Assembly (NCBI GenBank): GCA_963851245.1
Contig: CAWKOH010000003.1
Location: 1 to 64,000 of the forward strand
Direction: 5' to 3'
DNA: 64,000 nt
From: CAWKOH01 sp963851245
GTDB lineage: Bacteria > Actinomycetota > Acidimicrobiia > Acidimicrobiales > Palsa-688
Part shown: positions 25,457 through 34,882 of the stretch, piece after piece
Numbering within the stretch: position 1 is the first letter of the stretch
Layout: each line of letters begins with the position of its first letter
Position numbers and translations under genes: made by a program
The notes under the pieces: model-generated
What the model saw: only the letters and a program-made list of their open reading frames with translations
Database searches by the model: none
What the model was told of the DNA's origin: nothing

Positions 25457-26686
25457 TCAGCCGGTACCCGGCGGACCGTAGGCACCCGGACGGGTAAGGA
25501 CGCCGCGACCCCAGCGGTGCGGAGTGACCAGGACGGCCCTGGGGTAGTCCTCGAACATCCAGCGGGCGAAGTTACGCCGGCGCCGGGCGCTGGCCCCGGC
25601 GAGTCGCAATGATCGGGCCGACCCGCGGGGGTGAGCGAGCACCCGGGAGAAGGACCGAGAGAGTCGATCGTCGACGGCCAGGCCCCAGCGGATCTGGCGT
25701 TCGTAGCGGCCTGCCGCCGCTGCCGGTCGGTCGGGCCCGGCAGTCGCTATGGCCCGGGCGGCCAGCTCGGCGGTCTCGAGGGCCTGGGCTATGCCCTCGC
25801 CGGTCATGGGATCGCAAGCTCTGGCGGCATCACCGGCAAAAAGGACGCGACCTCCCAGTCCGGACAGTGTCGTCGAGCCGATACGGGCCGGTATGGGCCA
25901 GGCCTTCCATTGACTGATGGCCGTGGCCTTTGGACCGAGAACCTCGGCAATCTCCGGTCGAGCGAGAAAATCGATGCGCTGCCCCTTCAGCTCACCGAGT
26001 GGTTCACCGGGACTGCGGATGACGCCATAGCCCACGTTGGCGATTCCGCCGGCCAGGGGGAACGACCAGGCGTAGCCCGGAACCATGTCGGCTTCGAACC
26101 ACACCCAGAGGCTGCGGCCCCGGGGTCCCACCCGGTCGAAGTACTGCCGGCCCGCCTGCCAGTCGCCGAGGTAGCCGGCTTCAGCTAACCCCAGGGCCTT
26201 TCGCACCGGGGACCACGCCCCGTCGCAGGCGATGACGTAGCGCGCCAGGACACTGCGGCCATCGTCGAGGTCGACCGCGACGCCCCCGCTCGCTCCCGTG
26301 TCCGTGACGGCCGTGACGGCATGGCCTTCGATCAGGTGCGCCCCGGCCCGGCGGGCCAGTCCGACCAGCTCGGTGTCGAGGTCGGACCGCCGCGCTGACG
26401 CCGCGAACTGGGCTCCCCTGGGAAGCGGGAGGTCCAGGTGGTATCCGTCGGTGGCGACCACGGTGGCCCCCTCGACCGGTTCCCATGAAGTCACCTCCGC
26501 CGGGTTCAGCCCCAGGCCCTCCACCCGGCGGATGGCCGCCGTGGTCAGCCCGTCGCCGCAGCACTTGTCTCGCGGGAAGGTGGCCTTGTCGATGAGCACG
26601 ACCCGGCGGCCCAGGCGCGACAGGACGATGGCGGCCGAACTACCGGCCGGACCGGCTCCCACCACTGCCACGTCAGCCTGGTACAT
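25457..26686 (-). CDS. Geranylgeranyl reductase-family FAD oxidoreductase
   Basis: A 409-residue flavoprotein. The N-terminal FAD site is VAVVGAGPAGSSAAIVLSRLG, followed by FPRDKCCGDGLT typical of the geranylgeranyl reductase group, a second FAD motif GRVLFAGDAARACDPMTGEGIAQALE and a hydrophobic substrate region. In actinobacteria relatives reduce isoprenoid side chains (menaquinone, polyprenyl lipids) or act on aromatic compounds; which is not shown here. It is upstream of the SDR gene on the same strand with 56 nt between, so possible co-transcription. Confidence 0.85.
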   Translation of the reverse strand: MYQADVAVVGAGPAGSSAAIVLSRLGRRVVLIDKATFPRDKCCGDGLTTAAIRRVEGLGLNPAEVTSWEPVEGATVVATDGYHLDLPLPRGAQFAASARRSDLDTELVGLARRAGAHLIEGHAVTAVTDTGASGGVAVDLDDGRSVLARYVIACDGAWSPVRKALGLAEAGYLGDWQAGRQYFDRVGPRGRSLWVWFEADMVPGYAWSFPLAGGIANVGYGVIRSPGEPLGELKGQRIDFLARPEIAEVLGPKATAISQWKAWPIPARIGSTTLSGLGGRVLFAGDAARACDPMTGEGIAQALETAELAARAIATAGPDRPAAAAGRYERQIRWGLAVDDRLSRSFSRVLAHPRGSARSLRLAGASARRRRNFARWMFEDYPRAVLVTPHRWGRGVLTRPGAYGPPGTG

Positions 26687-26771
26687 CAGTCTGACGCCGG
26701 AAGATCATGCTTTCATGCTCTCATCGGGGGCGCGGAAGGGGCCAGACGGCCCTCCGCCTGCCGGCCGTCCG

Positions 26772-26817
26772 GATCAGGCGAGATTGGCCGCCCGGATCAG
26801 GCCAGATCGGCCGCCCG
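26772..26817 (-). repeat. 23-bp tandem repeat spanning the hydrolase stop codon
   Basis: Two 23-nt units (26772-26794 and 26795-26817) match at 21 of 23 positions; a degenerate start of a third follows below 26772. The gene-proximal unit contains the last codons and TGA stop of the hydrolase that ends at 26797. Confidence 0.7.
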
Positions 26818-27562
26818 GAGGAGCAGAGCCGCCAGCTCTTGGGGGTGGCTCAGGTGCGCACCGTGCTCCGCCTCCGGTACCTCAACCAGTTCCCCCCGCG
26901 GGCAATGCCGCGGCCAGCTCCCGAGCCCCGCGGCGCTGGTGAGTCTTGGACCGTCCCCCCCGGCCTACCAGCACCGGCACCCGCACCGCGGCGGCGTCGA
27001 AGACGGCGCCGCCCCTGAGGCTCGACATCTCCGCCTCCAGTGTCTCGCCTTCAGCCCTGCGCTGAGCCTGGGTCGACGACGGTAAGCGATCCCATATCCG
27101 GTCGCCAACCATCCGGCGCATGAACCATTCGGCCCGCTCGTCCGGAGCCAGGGCGGCCCCCGCACCCCCCGCCGCCGTGTCGGACGGCCACCATGGCAGC
27201 CATGGCTGGGGGGGTTCCCATACCAGCGCGGCCGGGATCAGCCCAGGGTGCTGAGCCGCCACCGCCAGAACCACGTCCCCGCCGAAGCTGTGCCCGAAGG
27301 TCACGGCCGGTTCCCCCCCGAGGACCTCCAGGAGGTCATCGACCTGCTGCTCGAAGGTCTCCGGGGGGCCGGTAGGCGAGGAGCCGGCATAGCCGCGGCG
27401 GTCGTAGGCCACCACCGTCCAGTCCGGGAGCTTCGAGGTGAGCCGGGTGAAGCTGCTGGCCCGGTCCATAGACCCGTGCACGAGGACCACCGTGCGGCCC
27501 ATCCCGGCGCCCTCCGCCTTGGGCAGGTGGCGGATCACCTGGATGGCGGACGAGCCGGACAC
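26797..27562 (-). CDS. Alpha/beta hydrolase (one frame break)
   Basis: A hydrolase of about 254 residues after correction. It has the strand VVLVHGSMDRASSF, the VVAYDRRGYAGSS turn, the nucleophile elbow VTFGHSFGGDVV and, after the break, the catalytic His in PEAEHGAHLSHP. The break is one extra base in the C6 run at 26892-26897; without the correction the protein would stop about 34 residues early and lose the His. Substrate unknown. It follows galK after 25 nt. Its stop codon lies inside a tandem duplication (26772-26817). Confidence 0.78.
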
Positions 27563-27587
27563 CGGGGAAAGCTAATCGACCCGTGGT

Positions 27588-28589
27588 TCAGCCCTCGTAG
27601 ACCAGGCCGGCTGCGCCGCCCGCCTCGAGGCGCCACCCCACCGAGAGCGCACCTGGTTCGGTGAGGGCTACGGCGCAGCCGCCGAACCCGGCGCCGGTGA
27701 GACGAGCGCCGAAAACGCCCGGCGTGCGGCGCAGGAGATCCACCAGGTCGTCGAGAGCGGGGCTGGACACCTCGAAGTCGTCGCGCAAAGAGGCATGGCT
27801 GGCTTCCATCAGGTCGCCGGCGGCGTTCATGTCGCCACCATCCCAGGCATCGGCGAAGGCCAGCACGCGAGCGTTCTCCGTCATGACGTGGCGGGCCCGC
27901 CGCCGGAGCCGGCGGTTGCCTATGGCGGGCAGGTCGGAGAGGGTGGCCTCGCGAAGGGGACCGATCAACCTGGCCACTTCGTCGCAGTCCGCCTTTCGCT
28001 CGGCGTACTCGGAGCCGTTCAGGCCGCGGGTCTGACCGGAATGAACGGCGACGACCTCTATGCCTTCCGGCCGGCGGATCGCACGGATCGAGTCGGTGGA
28101 ACAGTCGATGAGCAGTGCGTGCCCGGCCCGGCCCGCCGCCGACGTCAGCTGATCCATGATCCCGCATGGAACTCCCGAGGCGAGCCGCTCGGCCCGCTGG
28201 CAAGCCCGGGCGAGCTCGAGCGGCGGACCGGCGAAGCCCAGAGCCACCGCTACCGCCACCTCGAGGGCAGCACTGGACGACAGGCCGGCCCCAACCGGGA
28301 GCGTGGTGCTCACCCGGCCTCGCAGCCCGGTTCGGGGCCTGAGCTCGGCCACGACGCCGGCGACGTAGCGCGCCCACGAGGGATCGACAGACTGCGGGTG
28401 GGCCACATCGAGGGGAATCAGCGCCTCCCTTGGATCGTGGTCCGACACCAGATGCACGGCCCTACCGTCCCGCACGGCCTCGACAGTGGTGCCTAGCTGG
28501 ACCGCCATCGGGAGGACGTAGCCACCCGTGTAATCAGTGTGGTCGCCGATCAGATTGACCCGCCCCGGAGCGAAAACCCGGACCCGCAC
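27588..28589 (-). CDS. galK: Galactokinase
   Basis: GalK phosphorylates galactose to galactose 1-phosphate in the Leloir pathway. The 333-residue GHMP kinase has the galactose-binding APGRVNLIGDHTDYTGGYVLP at its start, the P-loop LPVGAGLSSSAALEVA, the catalytic region PCGIMDQLTSAAG, and the GHMP motif GARLTGAGFGGCAVAL. No galT or galE is near. GTG 28589 gives the conserved N-terminus, 7 nt after the ettA stop; longer frames run antisense into ettA. The same strand continues into an alpha/beta hydrolase gene. Confidence 0.93.
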   Translation of the reverse strand: MRVRVFAPGRVNLIGDHTDYTGGYVLPMAVQLGTTVEAVRDGRAVHLVSDHDPREALIPLDVAHPQSVDPSWARYVAGVVAELRPRTGLRGRVSTTLPVGAGLSSSAALEVAVAVALGFAGPPLELARACQRAERLASGVPCGIMDQLTSAAGRAGHALLIDCSTDSIRAIRRPEGIEVVAVHSGQTRGLNGSEYAERKADCDEVARLIGPLREATLSDLPAIGNRRLRRRARHVMTENARVLAFADAWDGGDMNAAGDLMEASHASLRDDFEVSSPALDDLVDLLRRTPGVFGARLTGAGFGGCAVALTEPGALSVGWRLEAGGAAGLVYEG

Positions 28590-28596
28590 GGGCGGG

Positions 28597-30276
28597 CTAA
28601 TCCCTGACGAGGGGCTTGTACTTGATGCGGTGGGGTTGCTCAGCGTCGACCCCGAGCCGTTTGCGCCGGTCCGCTTCGTAGTCGGTGAAGTTACCCTCCC
28701 ACCACCGCACCTCCGAGTCTCCCTCGAAGGCCAGTACGTGGGTGGCGATCCGATCCAGGAACCACCGGTCGTGGCTGATGACGACGGCGCACCCGGGGAA
28801 AGTGAGCAGAGCGTCCTCCAGGGCGCGGAGAGTGTCCACGTCGAGGTCGTTGGTGGGCTCGTCCAGCAGCAAGACGTTCCCACCGGATCTGAGCACCTTC
28901 GCCAGATGGACCCGGTTGCGCTCGCCACCGGACAGGTCGCCGACCTTTTTCTGCTGGTCGCTCCCCCTGAAGCCAAAGCTGGCGACGTAAGCCCGACCGT
29001 GCAGTTCACGGCCGCCCACCAACAGGCGATCCTGCCCGCCGGCGACCTCCTCGAAGACGGTCTTCTCCGCTTCGAGAGTGGCACGTGACTGGTCGACGTA
29101 CGCGACTGTGACGGTCTCGCCCAGACGGACCGAGCCCGCGTCGGCTGCTTCGGCCCCGGTGATGAGACGGAAGAGGGTGGTCTTACCGGCCCCGTTCGGG
29201 CCGATGACGCCCACGATCCCGCCGGGAGGGAGCAGGAACGACAGCCGGTCGATCAGCAGCCGCTCCCCGTACCCCTTGGTCAGGTCGGCCGCCTCGACCA
29301 CCACGTCGCCCAGGCGGGGTCCGGGCGGGATGGTGATCTCCAGCTTTTCCGGACCCTTCTCCGCCGCTTCGGCGTCGGCGACCAGCTGGTTGTAGGCGGT
29401 GACACGAGCCTTGCTCTTGGCCTGCCGGGCCCGGGGCGACATCCGGATCCACTCGAGTTCCCGCTCCAGCGTCTGCTGCCGGGCCCGGTCGGCCTTCTCT
29501 TCTTTGGCCAGGCGAGCCTGCTTCTGCTCCAACCAGGACGAGTAGTTGCCCTCCCATGGGATGCCGAAGCCGCGATCGAGCTCGAGGATCCATCCGGCCA
29601 CGTTGTCCAGGAAGTACCGGTCATGGGTCACGGCCACCACGGTGCCCGGATAGTCCTGGAGGGTACGTTCCAGCCAAGCCACCGACTCGGCGTCGAGATG
29701 GTTGGTCGGCTCGTCGAGGAGAAGCAGGTCCGGGCTCGAGAGGAGCAGGCGGCACAAAGCCACTCGCCGGCGCTCGCCTCCTGAGAGAGTGGTCACATCG
29801 GCGTCGGAGGGAGGAAGGCGCAGGGCGTCCATGGCGATGTCGAGCTTGCGATCCAGGTCCCATGCCCCGACCGCGTCGATCCGGTCCTGCAACTGGGCCT
29901 GCTCGGCCAGGAGCTTGTCGAAGTCGGCATCCGGATCTCCCATGGCGGCGCAGACCTCGTCGAAACGGACGAGCAGCTGCTTGATCTCGGCCACGCCATC
30001 GGTCACGTTGCCGGCCACGTCCTTGGACGAATCGAGCTCCGGCTCCTGTGACAGGAAGCCCACGGTGAAACCGGGGGTGAGACGGGCTTCCCCGGTGAAC
30101 CCGTCGTCGGTACCGGCCATAATGCGCAACAGCGAGGACTTGCCCGAACCGTTGGAACCGATCACCCCGATCTTGGCCCCCGGGTAGAAGGAAAGGTTGA
30201 TACCTCTCAGGACCTCGCGGTCAGGCGGGTAAAAGCGGCGCAGGTCGCGCATGGTGAAAATGAACTGGGCCGGCAT
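28597..30276 (-). CDS. ettA: ABC-F protein, energy-dependent translational throttle EttA
   Basis: EttA binds the ribosomal E site and gates the first elongation cycle according to the ATP/ADP ratio. The 559-residue protein has two ABC domains: GSNGSGKSSLLRIMAG and LSGGERRRVALCRLLL with LLLDEPTNHLDAESV in the first, GPNGAGKTTLFRLITG and LSGGERNRVHLAKVL with LLDEPTNDLDVDTL in the second. The interdomain linker (KEEKADRARQQTLERELEWI, then PRARQAKSKARVTAYNQL) is the EttA-specific P-site tRNA interaction motif. No membrane domain. ATG 30276 is chosen; the 48-nt upstream extension has no family support. galK follows after 7 nt. Confidence 0.95.
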   Translation of the reverse strand: MPAQFIFTMRDLRRFYPPDREVLRGINLSFYPGAKIGVIGSNGSGKSSLLRIMAGTDDGFTGEARLTPGFTVGFLSQEPELDSSKDVAGNVTDGVAEIKQLLVRFDEVCAAMGDPDADFDKLLAEQAQLQDRIDAVGAWDLDRKLDIAMDALRLPPSDADVTTLSGGERRRVALCRLLLSSPDLLLLDEPTNHLDAESVAWLERTLQDYPGTVVAVTHDRYFLDNVAGWILELDRGFGIPWEGNYSSWLEQKQARLAKEEKADRARQQTLERELEWIRMSPRARQAKSKARVTAYNQLVADAEAAEKGPEKLEITIPPGPRLGDVVVEAADLTKGYGERLLIDRLSFLLPPGGIVGVIGPNGAGKTTLFRLITGAEAADAGSVRLGETVTVAYVDQSRATLEAEKTVFEEVAGGQDRLLVGGRELHGRAYVASFGFRGSDQQKKVGDLSGGERNRVHLAKVLRSGGNVLLLDEPTNDLDVDTLRALEDALLTFPGCAVVISHDRWFLDRIATHVLAFEGDSEVRWWEGNFTDYEADRRKRLGVDAEQPHRIKYKPLVRD

Positions 30277-30344
30277 GGGTACCAGTCTGCCCGCCGCCCG
30301 TCCCACGGGGTAGGGCGGGCCCATGTGAGCAAGGTCCGGCGACG

Positions 30345-30350
30345 TACTCT
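30345..30350 (+). promoter_or_regulatory. Possible -10 element for odhA/kgd
   Basis: TACTCT ends 9 nt before the ATG at 30360. It lies in the 83-nt gap to the divergent ettA. Confidence 0.35.
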
Positions 30351-30359
30351 GGCTGTGTT

Positions 30360-33300
30360 ATGAGCGAGCAAACTGAGGGTGCTGTGACCTTCGGCCCGAA
30401 TGCGTGGCTGGTCGATGATATGTACGAGCAGTACCGGCAGGATCCGGCGTCGGTCAGTGAGAGCTGGCGGGAGTTCTTCGAGAACTACCGGCCCGGCGGT
30501 GCCAACCTGGCGCGGCCCGGGACGCCCGAGGTCAAGTTTGCCGACGAGGACCTGGTCGGGGCGGAGGAGGCGCCGGCGGAGGCTCACCCCGCCCGGGCCG
30601 AGACGGCCTCGACCGGCCCGGTCACTGACGCGGCACGAGCCGTTCCGCTTGACAACCGGAGCGCGACACCGTCCACGCCGGCTAATGCGGCCATAGCACC
30701 AGGCCGCGTTTCTGTTCCCGACGAGACGCCTGCGAAGGGAGCAATTCCCTTGAGAGGTGCCGCCGCCCGGGTGGTCGCGAATATGACGGCCAGTCTGGGC
30801 GTCCCCACCGCGACCAGCTTCCGGGTCATCCCGGCCCGCCTGCTCGAGGTCAACCGGAAGATCCTCAACAACCAGTTGAGCCGCACCGGCAGCGCCGGCA
30901 AGGTGAGTTTCACCCATCTGATCGGCTACGCCGTCGTGAAGGCCATTGGCGCCGTTCCCGTCATGAACTCCAGCTTCGTTCCCGCTAGTGAGGACGATCC
31001 GAAGGCGGCGCCGTCGGTCGTGCACCACGAGCACCTGGGCCTTGGGATAGCCGTCGATCTCGAGAAATCGGATGGCAGTCGCACCCTCCTTGTTCCTGTG
31101 ATCAAGGCCGCCGAAGAGATGGACTTCCGTTCGTTCTGGTCGGCATACGAGGACCTCATCCGCAAGGTCCGGTCCGGCAAGGTCGGGGCCGATGATCTCG
31201 CCGGCGCGACGGTCAGCCTGACCAATCCGGGAACGCTGGGCACGGTCCAGTCGGTTCCTCGATTGATGCCCGGCCAGGGCGCCATCGTCGGCGTCGGCAC
31301 CATCGACTACCCCGCGGAGTGGCAGGCTGCCGACCCCCGGGTTTTGGCCGAGCTGGGGGTCTCGAAGGTCGTGACCCTGACCTCCACCTACGACCACCGG
31401 ATCATCCAGGGGGCCGAGTCGGGGGCGTTCCTCCAGAAGGTGCACCATCTGCTCACCGGCGGGGACGACTTTTACAAGCGGATTTTCAAGGACATGGGCG
31501 TCCCGTACGAGCCGGTGCGCTTCCACCGAGACGTCAACGACCTCGCCGAGGGCAGCTCGGTCCACCTTCGCAAACAGATCGAAGTCGACAATCTCATCAA
31601 CATGTACCGGGTGCGCGGGCACCTGATCGCCCACCTCGATCCGCTGGACTGGACGGACCCGCACATGCACCCGGAGCTGGATCCGGCCACCCACGGGCTG
31701 AGCGTGTGGGACCTCGAGCGGGAGTTCTTCACCAACGGGCTGGCCGGCTCCGAGATGATGCGCCTGGGCGACGTCCTCGGCGTCCTCCGCGACGCCTACT
31801 GCCGCACAGTCGGGGTCGAGTACATGTTCATCCAGGAGCCCGATCAGAAGCACTGGATCCAGCAGCACGTCGAGGGTGTATCGACCCAGCTGACCCCCGA
31901 AGAACAGCGCTGGATCCTGGACCGGCTGAACGCGGCGGAGGCCCTCGAGCAGTTCTTGAACACGAAGTTCATAGGCCAGAAGCGGTTCGGGCTCGAAGGA
32001 GGCGAGTCGGCCATGCCGCTGATCGACGCCATCATCGACGACGCCGCCGTAGCCGGCCAATCGCAGGTCGTCATCGGTATGGCCCATCGCGGCCGGCTCA
32101 ACGTCCTCATCAACATCGTGGGTAAGGGCTACGGCGAGCTGTTCGAGGAGTTCGAGGGCAACATAGACCCGGGGACCGTTCAGGGCTCAGGCGATGTGAA
32201 GTACCACAAGGGGTTCCGGGGGAAGTTCACGGGTCGCTCAGGGAAGACCATCGACGTCCTCCTGGCGTCGAACCCATCTCACCTGGAGGCGGTCGATCCG
32301 GTAGTCCAGGGCATGGCCCGGGCCCTCCAGGACGAGCTAACGGAAAATGACAGCGCCCAGCCGCATCCCGTCCTGCCATTGTTGATCCACGGTGACGCTG
32401 CTTTCGCTGGTCAGGGCGTGGTGGCGGAGACGCTCAACATGTCGGCGCTCCCCGGTTACGAAACGGGGGGGACCGTCCACCTGGTCATCAACAACCAGCT
32501 CGGCTTCACCACCAACCCGGAGTCGGCCCGATCCTCTGTTTACGCCACTGATGTGGCCAAGATGGTCCAGGCTCCCATCTTCCACGTGAACGGCGACGAC
32601 CCCGAAGCCTGCGTCCGGGTCGGCCGGCTGGCCTTCGCCTTCCGGCAGCGGTTCCACAAAGACGTGGTCATCGATCTGGTTTGCTACCGCCGTTACGGCC
32701 ATAACGAGCAGGACGACCCCAGCCTGACCCAGCCGCTTCTGTATCAGCTCATCAAGGAGCACCGCAGCGTTCGCAAGCTCTACACCGAGACCCTGGTTCG
32801 CCGCGGCGACATAGACATGGACCAAGCCGAGGAGGTCCTGAGGGATTTCTCCAGCCGGCTTCAGTCCGCGCTGGACGAGACGCGAGCTTCGGCCCCGCCG
32901 CAGCCGGCGGTGCTGCCGCCGCCGCCCCAGCCGGCCCCGGTGCTTCCTCCGATCGAGACCGGCGTGGCTCCAGAGGTCCTGCAGCAGGTCGCCGACGCGC
33001 TGGTCACCTTCCCCGAGGGGTTCACCGTTCATCCGAAGCTGACCAAGGTGTTCGACGCGAGAGCCAAGTTGTGGGCGTCTGGCGAGGCGGACTGGGCCAT
33101 GGGCGAAGCGTTGGCTTACGGCACGCTGCTAGTCGAGGGCCGCGACGTACGCCTGGCCGGTCAGGACACCCGGCGGGGCACCTTCGGCCACCGCAACGCC
33201 GCCGTGGTCGACTACCGCACCGGTGCGGAGTACATACCTCTGGGCGCGCTCGGGCCCGGTCGCTTCTCGATCTACGACTCCCTCCTTTCGGAATACGCCG

Positions 33301-34112
33301 CCCTGGGATTCGAGTACGGGTACTCGCTGATCGCCCGGGACGGGCTGGTGGCATGGGAGGCCCAGTTCGGCGATTTCGTCAACGGCGCCCAGATCGTCAT
33401 AGACCAGTTCCTGGCCGCGGCGGAGATCAAGTGGAGCCAGACGTCGGGCCTTGCGCTGCTGCTTCCCCACGGCTACGAGGGACAAGGAGCCGAGCATTCC
33501 TCGGCCCGGATGGAGCGCTTTCTCGACCTCTGCGCCGAGGACAACATGCAGGTCGCCGACGTCACCACGTCGGCCCAGCTGTTCCACCTCCTGCGCCGGC
33601 AGGTCCTGCGTACGACGCGCAAGCCGCTCGTGCTGTTCACGCCGAAGCGCTATCTGAGGGGCCGAGAGGCCTACAGCCCGGTCTCCGATTTCACCAGTGG
33701 GCACTTCCGCGAGGTGCTGGATGACCCCTTCCTTTCTCCCCCTGAAAGGGCGGCCGTGCGCCGAGTCGTGATCGCGACCGGCAAGGTCGCTCTCGACATG
33801 ATCAACGCCCGCGAGAAGGCAGCCCGTAAGGACGTGGCGGTGGTGCGGGTGGAGCAACTGCATCCCTGGCCGGAGGACCAGTTGACGGCGGCAGTGGCCG
33901 GGTACGAGCGAGCGGAGGAAGTCGTCTGGGCTCAGGAGGAACCCGAGAACATGGGTGCCTGGACCTTCGTCCGGGACCGGTTGGACAGCCTGTTCGGCGA
34001 CGACTACCGATTGATCAGGGTGAGCCGGGCGGCCTCGGGTTCCCCGGCCACGGGCAGCCATTCGATGCACGAGCTCGAGCAGAGGGACCTGGTCGAGCGG
34101 GCCCTGGCCTAG
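30360..34112 (+). CDS. kgd: Multifunctional 2-oxoglutarate dehydrogenase/decarboxylase (OdhA/Kgd)
   Basis: The actinobacterial E1o enzyme of the TCA cycle, here 1250 residues, with an N-terminal E2-like acyltransferase domain. Residues 13-40 (AWLVDDMYEQYRQDPASVSE) are the usual recruitment helix; a Pro/Ala linker follows; residues ~135-365 form the E2 catalytic domain ending TYDHRIIQGAESGAFL. The E1 part has VIGMAHRGRLNVLINI, the TPP region HGDAAFAGQGVVAETLN, HVNGDDPEACVRV and the C-terminal transketolase-like half (LLPHGYEGQGAEHSSAR). No lipoyl domain is present, as known for OdhA. A Pro/Ala stretch near residue 845 separates the two E1 halves. Its stop shares CTAG with the convergent HAD gene. 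Confidence 0.95.
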   Translation: MSEQTEGAVTFGPNAWLVDDMYEQYRQDPASVSESWREFFENYRPGGANLARPGTPEVKFADEDLVGAEEAPAEAHPARAETASTGPVTDAARAVPLDNRSATPSTPANAAIAPGRVSVPDETPAKGAIPLRGAAARVVANMTASLGVPTATSFRVIPARLLEVNRKILNNQLSRTGSAGKVSFTHLIGYAVVKAIGAVPVMNSSFVPASEDDPKAAPSVVHHEHLGLGIAVDLEKSDGSRTLLVPVIKAAEEMDFRSFWSAYEDLIRKVRSGKVGADDLAGATVSLTNPGTLGTVQSVPRLMPGQGAIVGVGTIDYPAEWQAADPRVLAELGVSKVVTLTSTYDHRIIQGAESGAFLQKVHHLLTGGDDFYKRIFKDMGVPYEPVRFHRDVNDLAEGSSVHLRKQIEVDNLINMYRVRGHLIAHLDPLDWTDPHMHPELDPATHGLSVWDLEREFFTNGLAGSEMMRLGDVLGVLRDAYCRTVGVEYMFIQEPDQKHWIQQHVEGVSTQLTPEEQRWILDRLNAAEALEQFLNTKFIGQKRFGLEGGESAMPLIDAIIDDAAVAGQSQVVIGMAHRGRLNVLINIVGKGYGELFEEFEGNIDPGTVQGSGDVKYHKGFRGKFTGRSGKTIDVLLASNPSHLEAVDPVVQGMARALQDELTENDSAQPHPVLPLLIHGDAAFAGQGVVAETLNMSALPGYETGGTVHLVINNQLGFTTNPESARSSVYATDVAKMVQAPIFHVNGDDPEACVRVGRLAFAFRQRFHKDVVIDLVCYRRYGHNEQDDPSLTQPLLYQLIKEHRSVRKLYTETLVRRGDIDMDQAEEVLRDFSSRLQSALDETRASAPPQPAVLPPPPQPAPVLPPIETGVAPEVLQQVADALVTFPEGFTVHPKLTKVFDARAKLWASGEADWAMGEALAYGTLLVEGRDVRLAGQDTRRGTFGHRNAAVVDYRTGAEYIPLGALGPGRFSIYDSLLSEYAALGFEYGYSLIARDGLVAWEAQFGDFVNGAQIVIDQFLAAAEIKWSQTSGLALLLPHGYEGQGAEHSSARMERFLDLCAEDNMQVADVTTSAQLFHLLRRQVLRTTRKPLVLFTPKRYLRGREAYSPVSDFTSGHFREVLDDPFLSPPERAAVRRVVIATGKVALDMINAREKAARKDVAVVRVEQLHPWPEDQLTAAVAGYERAEEVVWAQEEPENMGAWTFVRDRLDSLFGDDYRLIRVSRAASGSPATGSHSMHELEQRDLVERALA

Positions 34113-34795
34113 GCGTCTGGACTAGATCCGTCTGCCAGAGGGAAGCCGAGGACGGCCTCGAGCTCTGAGATGGCCTGCGCCGGATCGGCCACTTTGATAG
34201 TGCGCATACCCATGGCCCGCGCCGGCTTCAGGTTGACACCCAGGTCGTCCAGGAACACCGCCTGCCGGGGCTCGATCCCCATAAGTTCGCAGGCCATCTC
34301 ATAGAAGCGGATATCCGGCTTGCGGCAGCCGGCTTTCGAGGACTCCATCACCACATCGAACAGCTGGATCACCGAGGCGTAGGACGGCTCCTCGGCGCCC
34401 CGGCTGAAGTTGTTGGTCAGCAACCCGGTCTTCAACCTCTCGTGGCAGCGCCTCAGCGCCTCGACCATGGCAGGTCGGAGCTCGCCGCTGAGCTGATCGA
34501 CGATGGCGCGGGCATCTATCTTGGCCCCAGCCGTTGCGGCCTCGGCCTCGAAGAGGGTGGCGAATACGTCAAGGGTCACTTGGCCCCGTTCCAAACCGGC
34601 CCAGGCGTTGCCGTCGGGGTTGGTGGCATTGAGCCGGCGGATGAAGCCGGGTTCCAGGGCGTGGGCCGATTCGTAGGCGGCGAAGGCGTCGAACGGGCTG
34701 GTCGTCAGAACTCCGCCGAAGTCCCACAGAACAGCGGTTATAGCCGGGCCGCCCAGTTCGGAGACGGGCCCGCCGCGCCTGTTGGTCCCGCTCAT
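34109..34795 (-). CDS. HAD-family hydrolase
   Basis: A 228-residue haloacid dehalogenase-like phosphatase. Motif I is VLWDFGGVLTTSP (nucleophile Asp), motif II TGLLTNNFS, motif III the Lys in SSKAGCRKPD and motif IV VFLDDLGVNLKPARAMGM. The group resembles HAD-IA hydrolases with an acyl-CoA dehydrogenase-linked or epoxide-like relative in eukaryotes; the substrate is open. TAGAGT lies 7 nt before the ATG at 34795. Its TAG and the TAG of kgd overlap on opposite strands in the palindrome CTAG at 34109-34112. Confidence 0.88.
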   Translation of the reverse strand: MSGTNRRGGPVSELGGPAITAVLWDFGGVLTTSPFDAFAAYESAHALEPGFIRRLNATNPDGNAWAGLERGQVTLDVFATLFEAEAATAGAKIDARAIVDQLSGELRPAMVEALRRCHERLKTGLLTNNFSRGAEEPSYASVIQLFDVVMESSKAGCRKPDIRFYEMACELMGIEPRQAVFLDDLGVNLKPARAMGMRTIKVADPAQAISELEAVLGFPLADGSSPDA

Positions 34796-34802
34796 AACCC
34801 GA

Positions 34803-34808
34803 ACTCTA
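34803..34808 (-). promoter_or_regulatory. Leaderless -10 element for the HAD hydrolase
   Basis: TAGAGT on the minus strand ends 7 nt before the ATG at 34795. Confidence 0.45.
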
Positions 34809-34882
34809 GGGGGCCGCGCTCATGCGCCGGCTTCCCGGGTTCCACGTCAGGGCGGGCCACGCCTGCTTGACTCTACGGCGTC

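Noticed and set aside
28590..29084. galK extended to 498 residues
   Set aside because: The extra sequence is the antisense of ettA; the conserved galactokinase N-terminus begins at GTG 28589.
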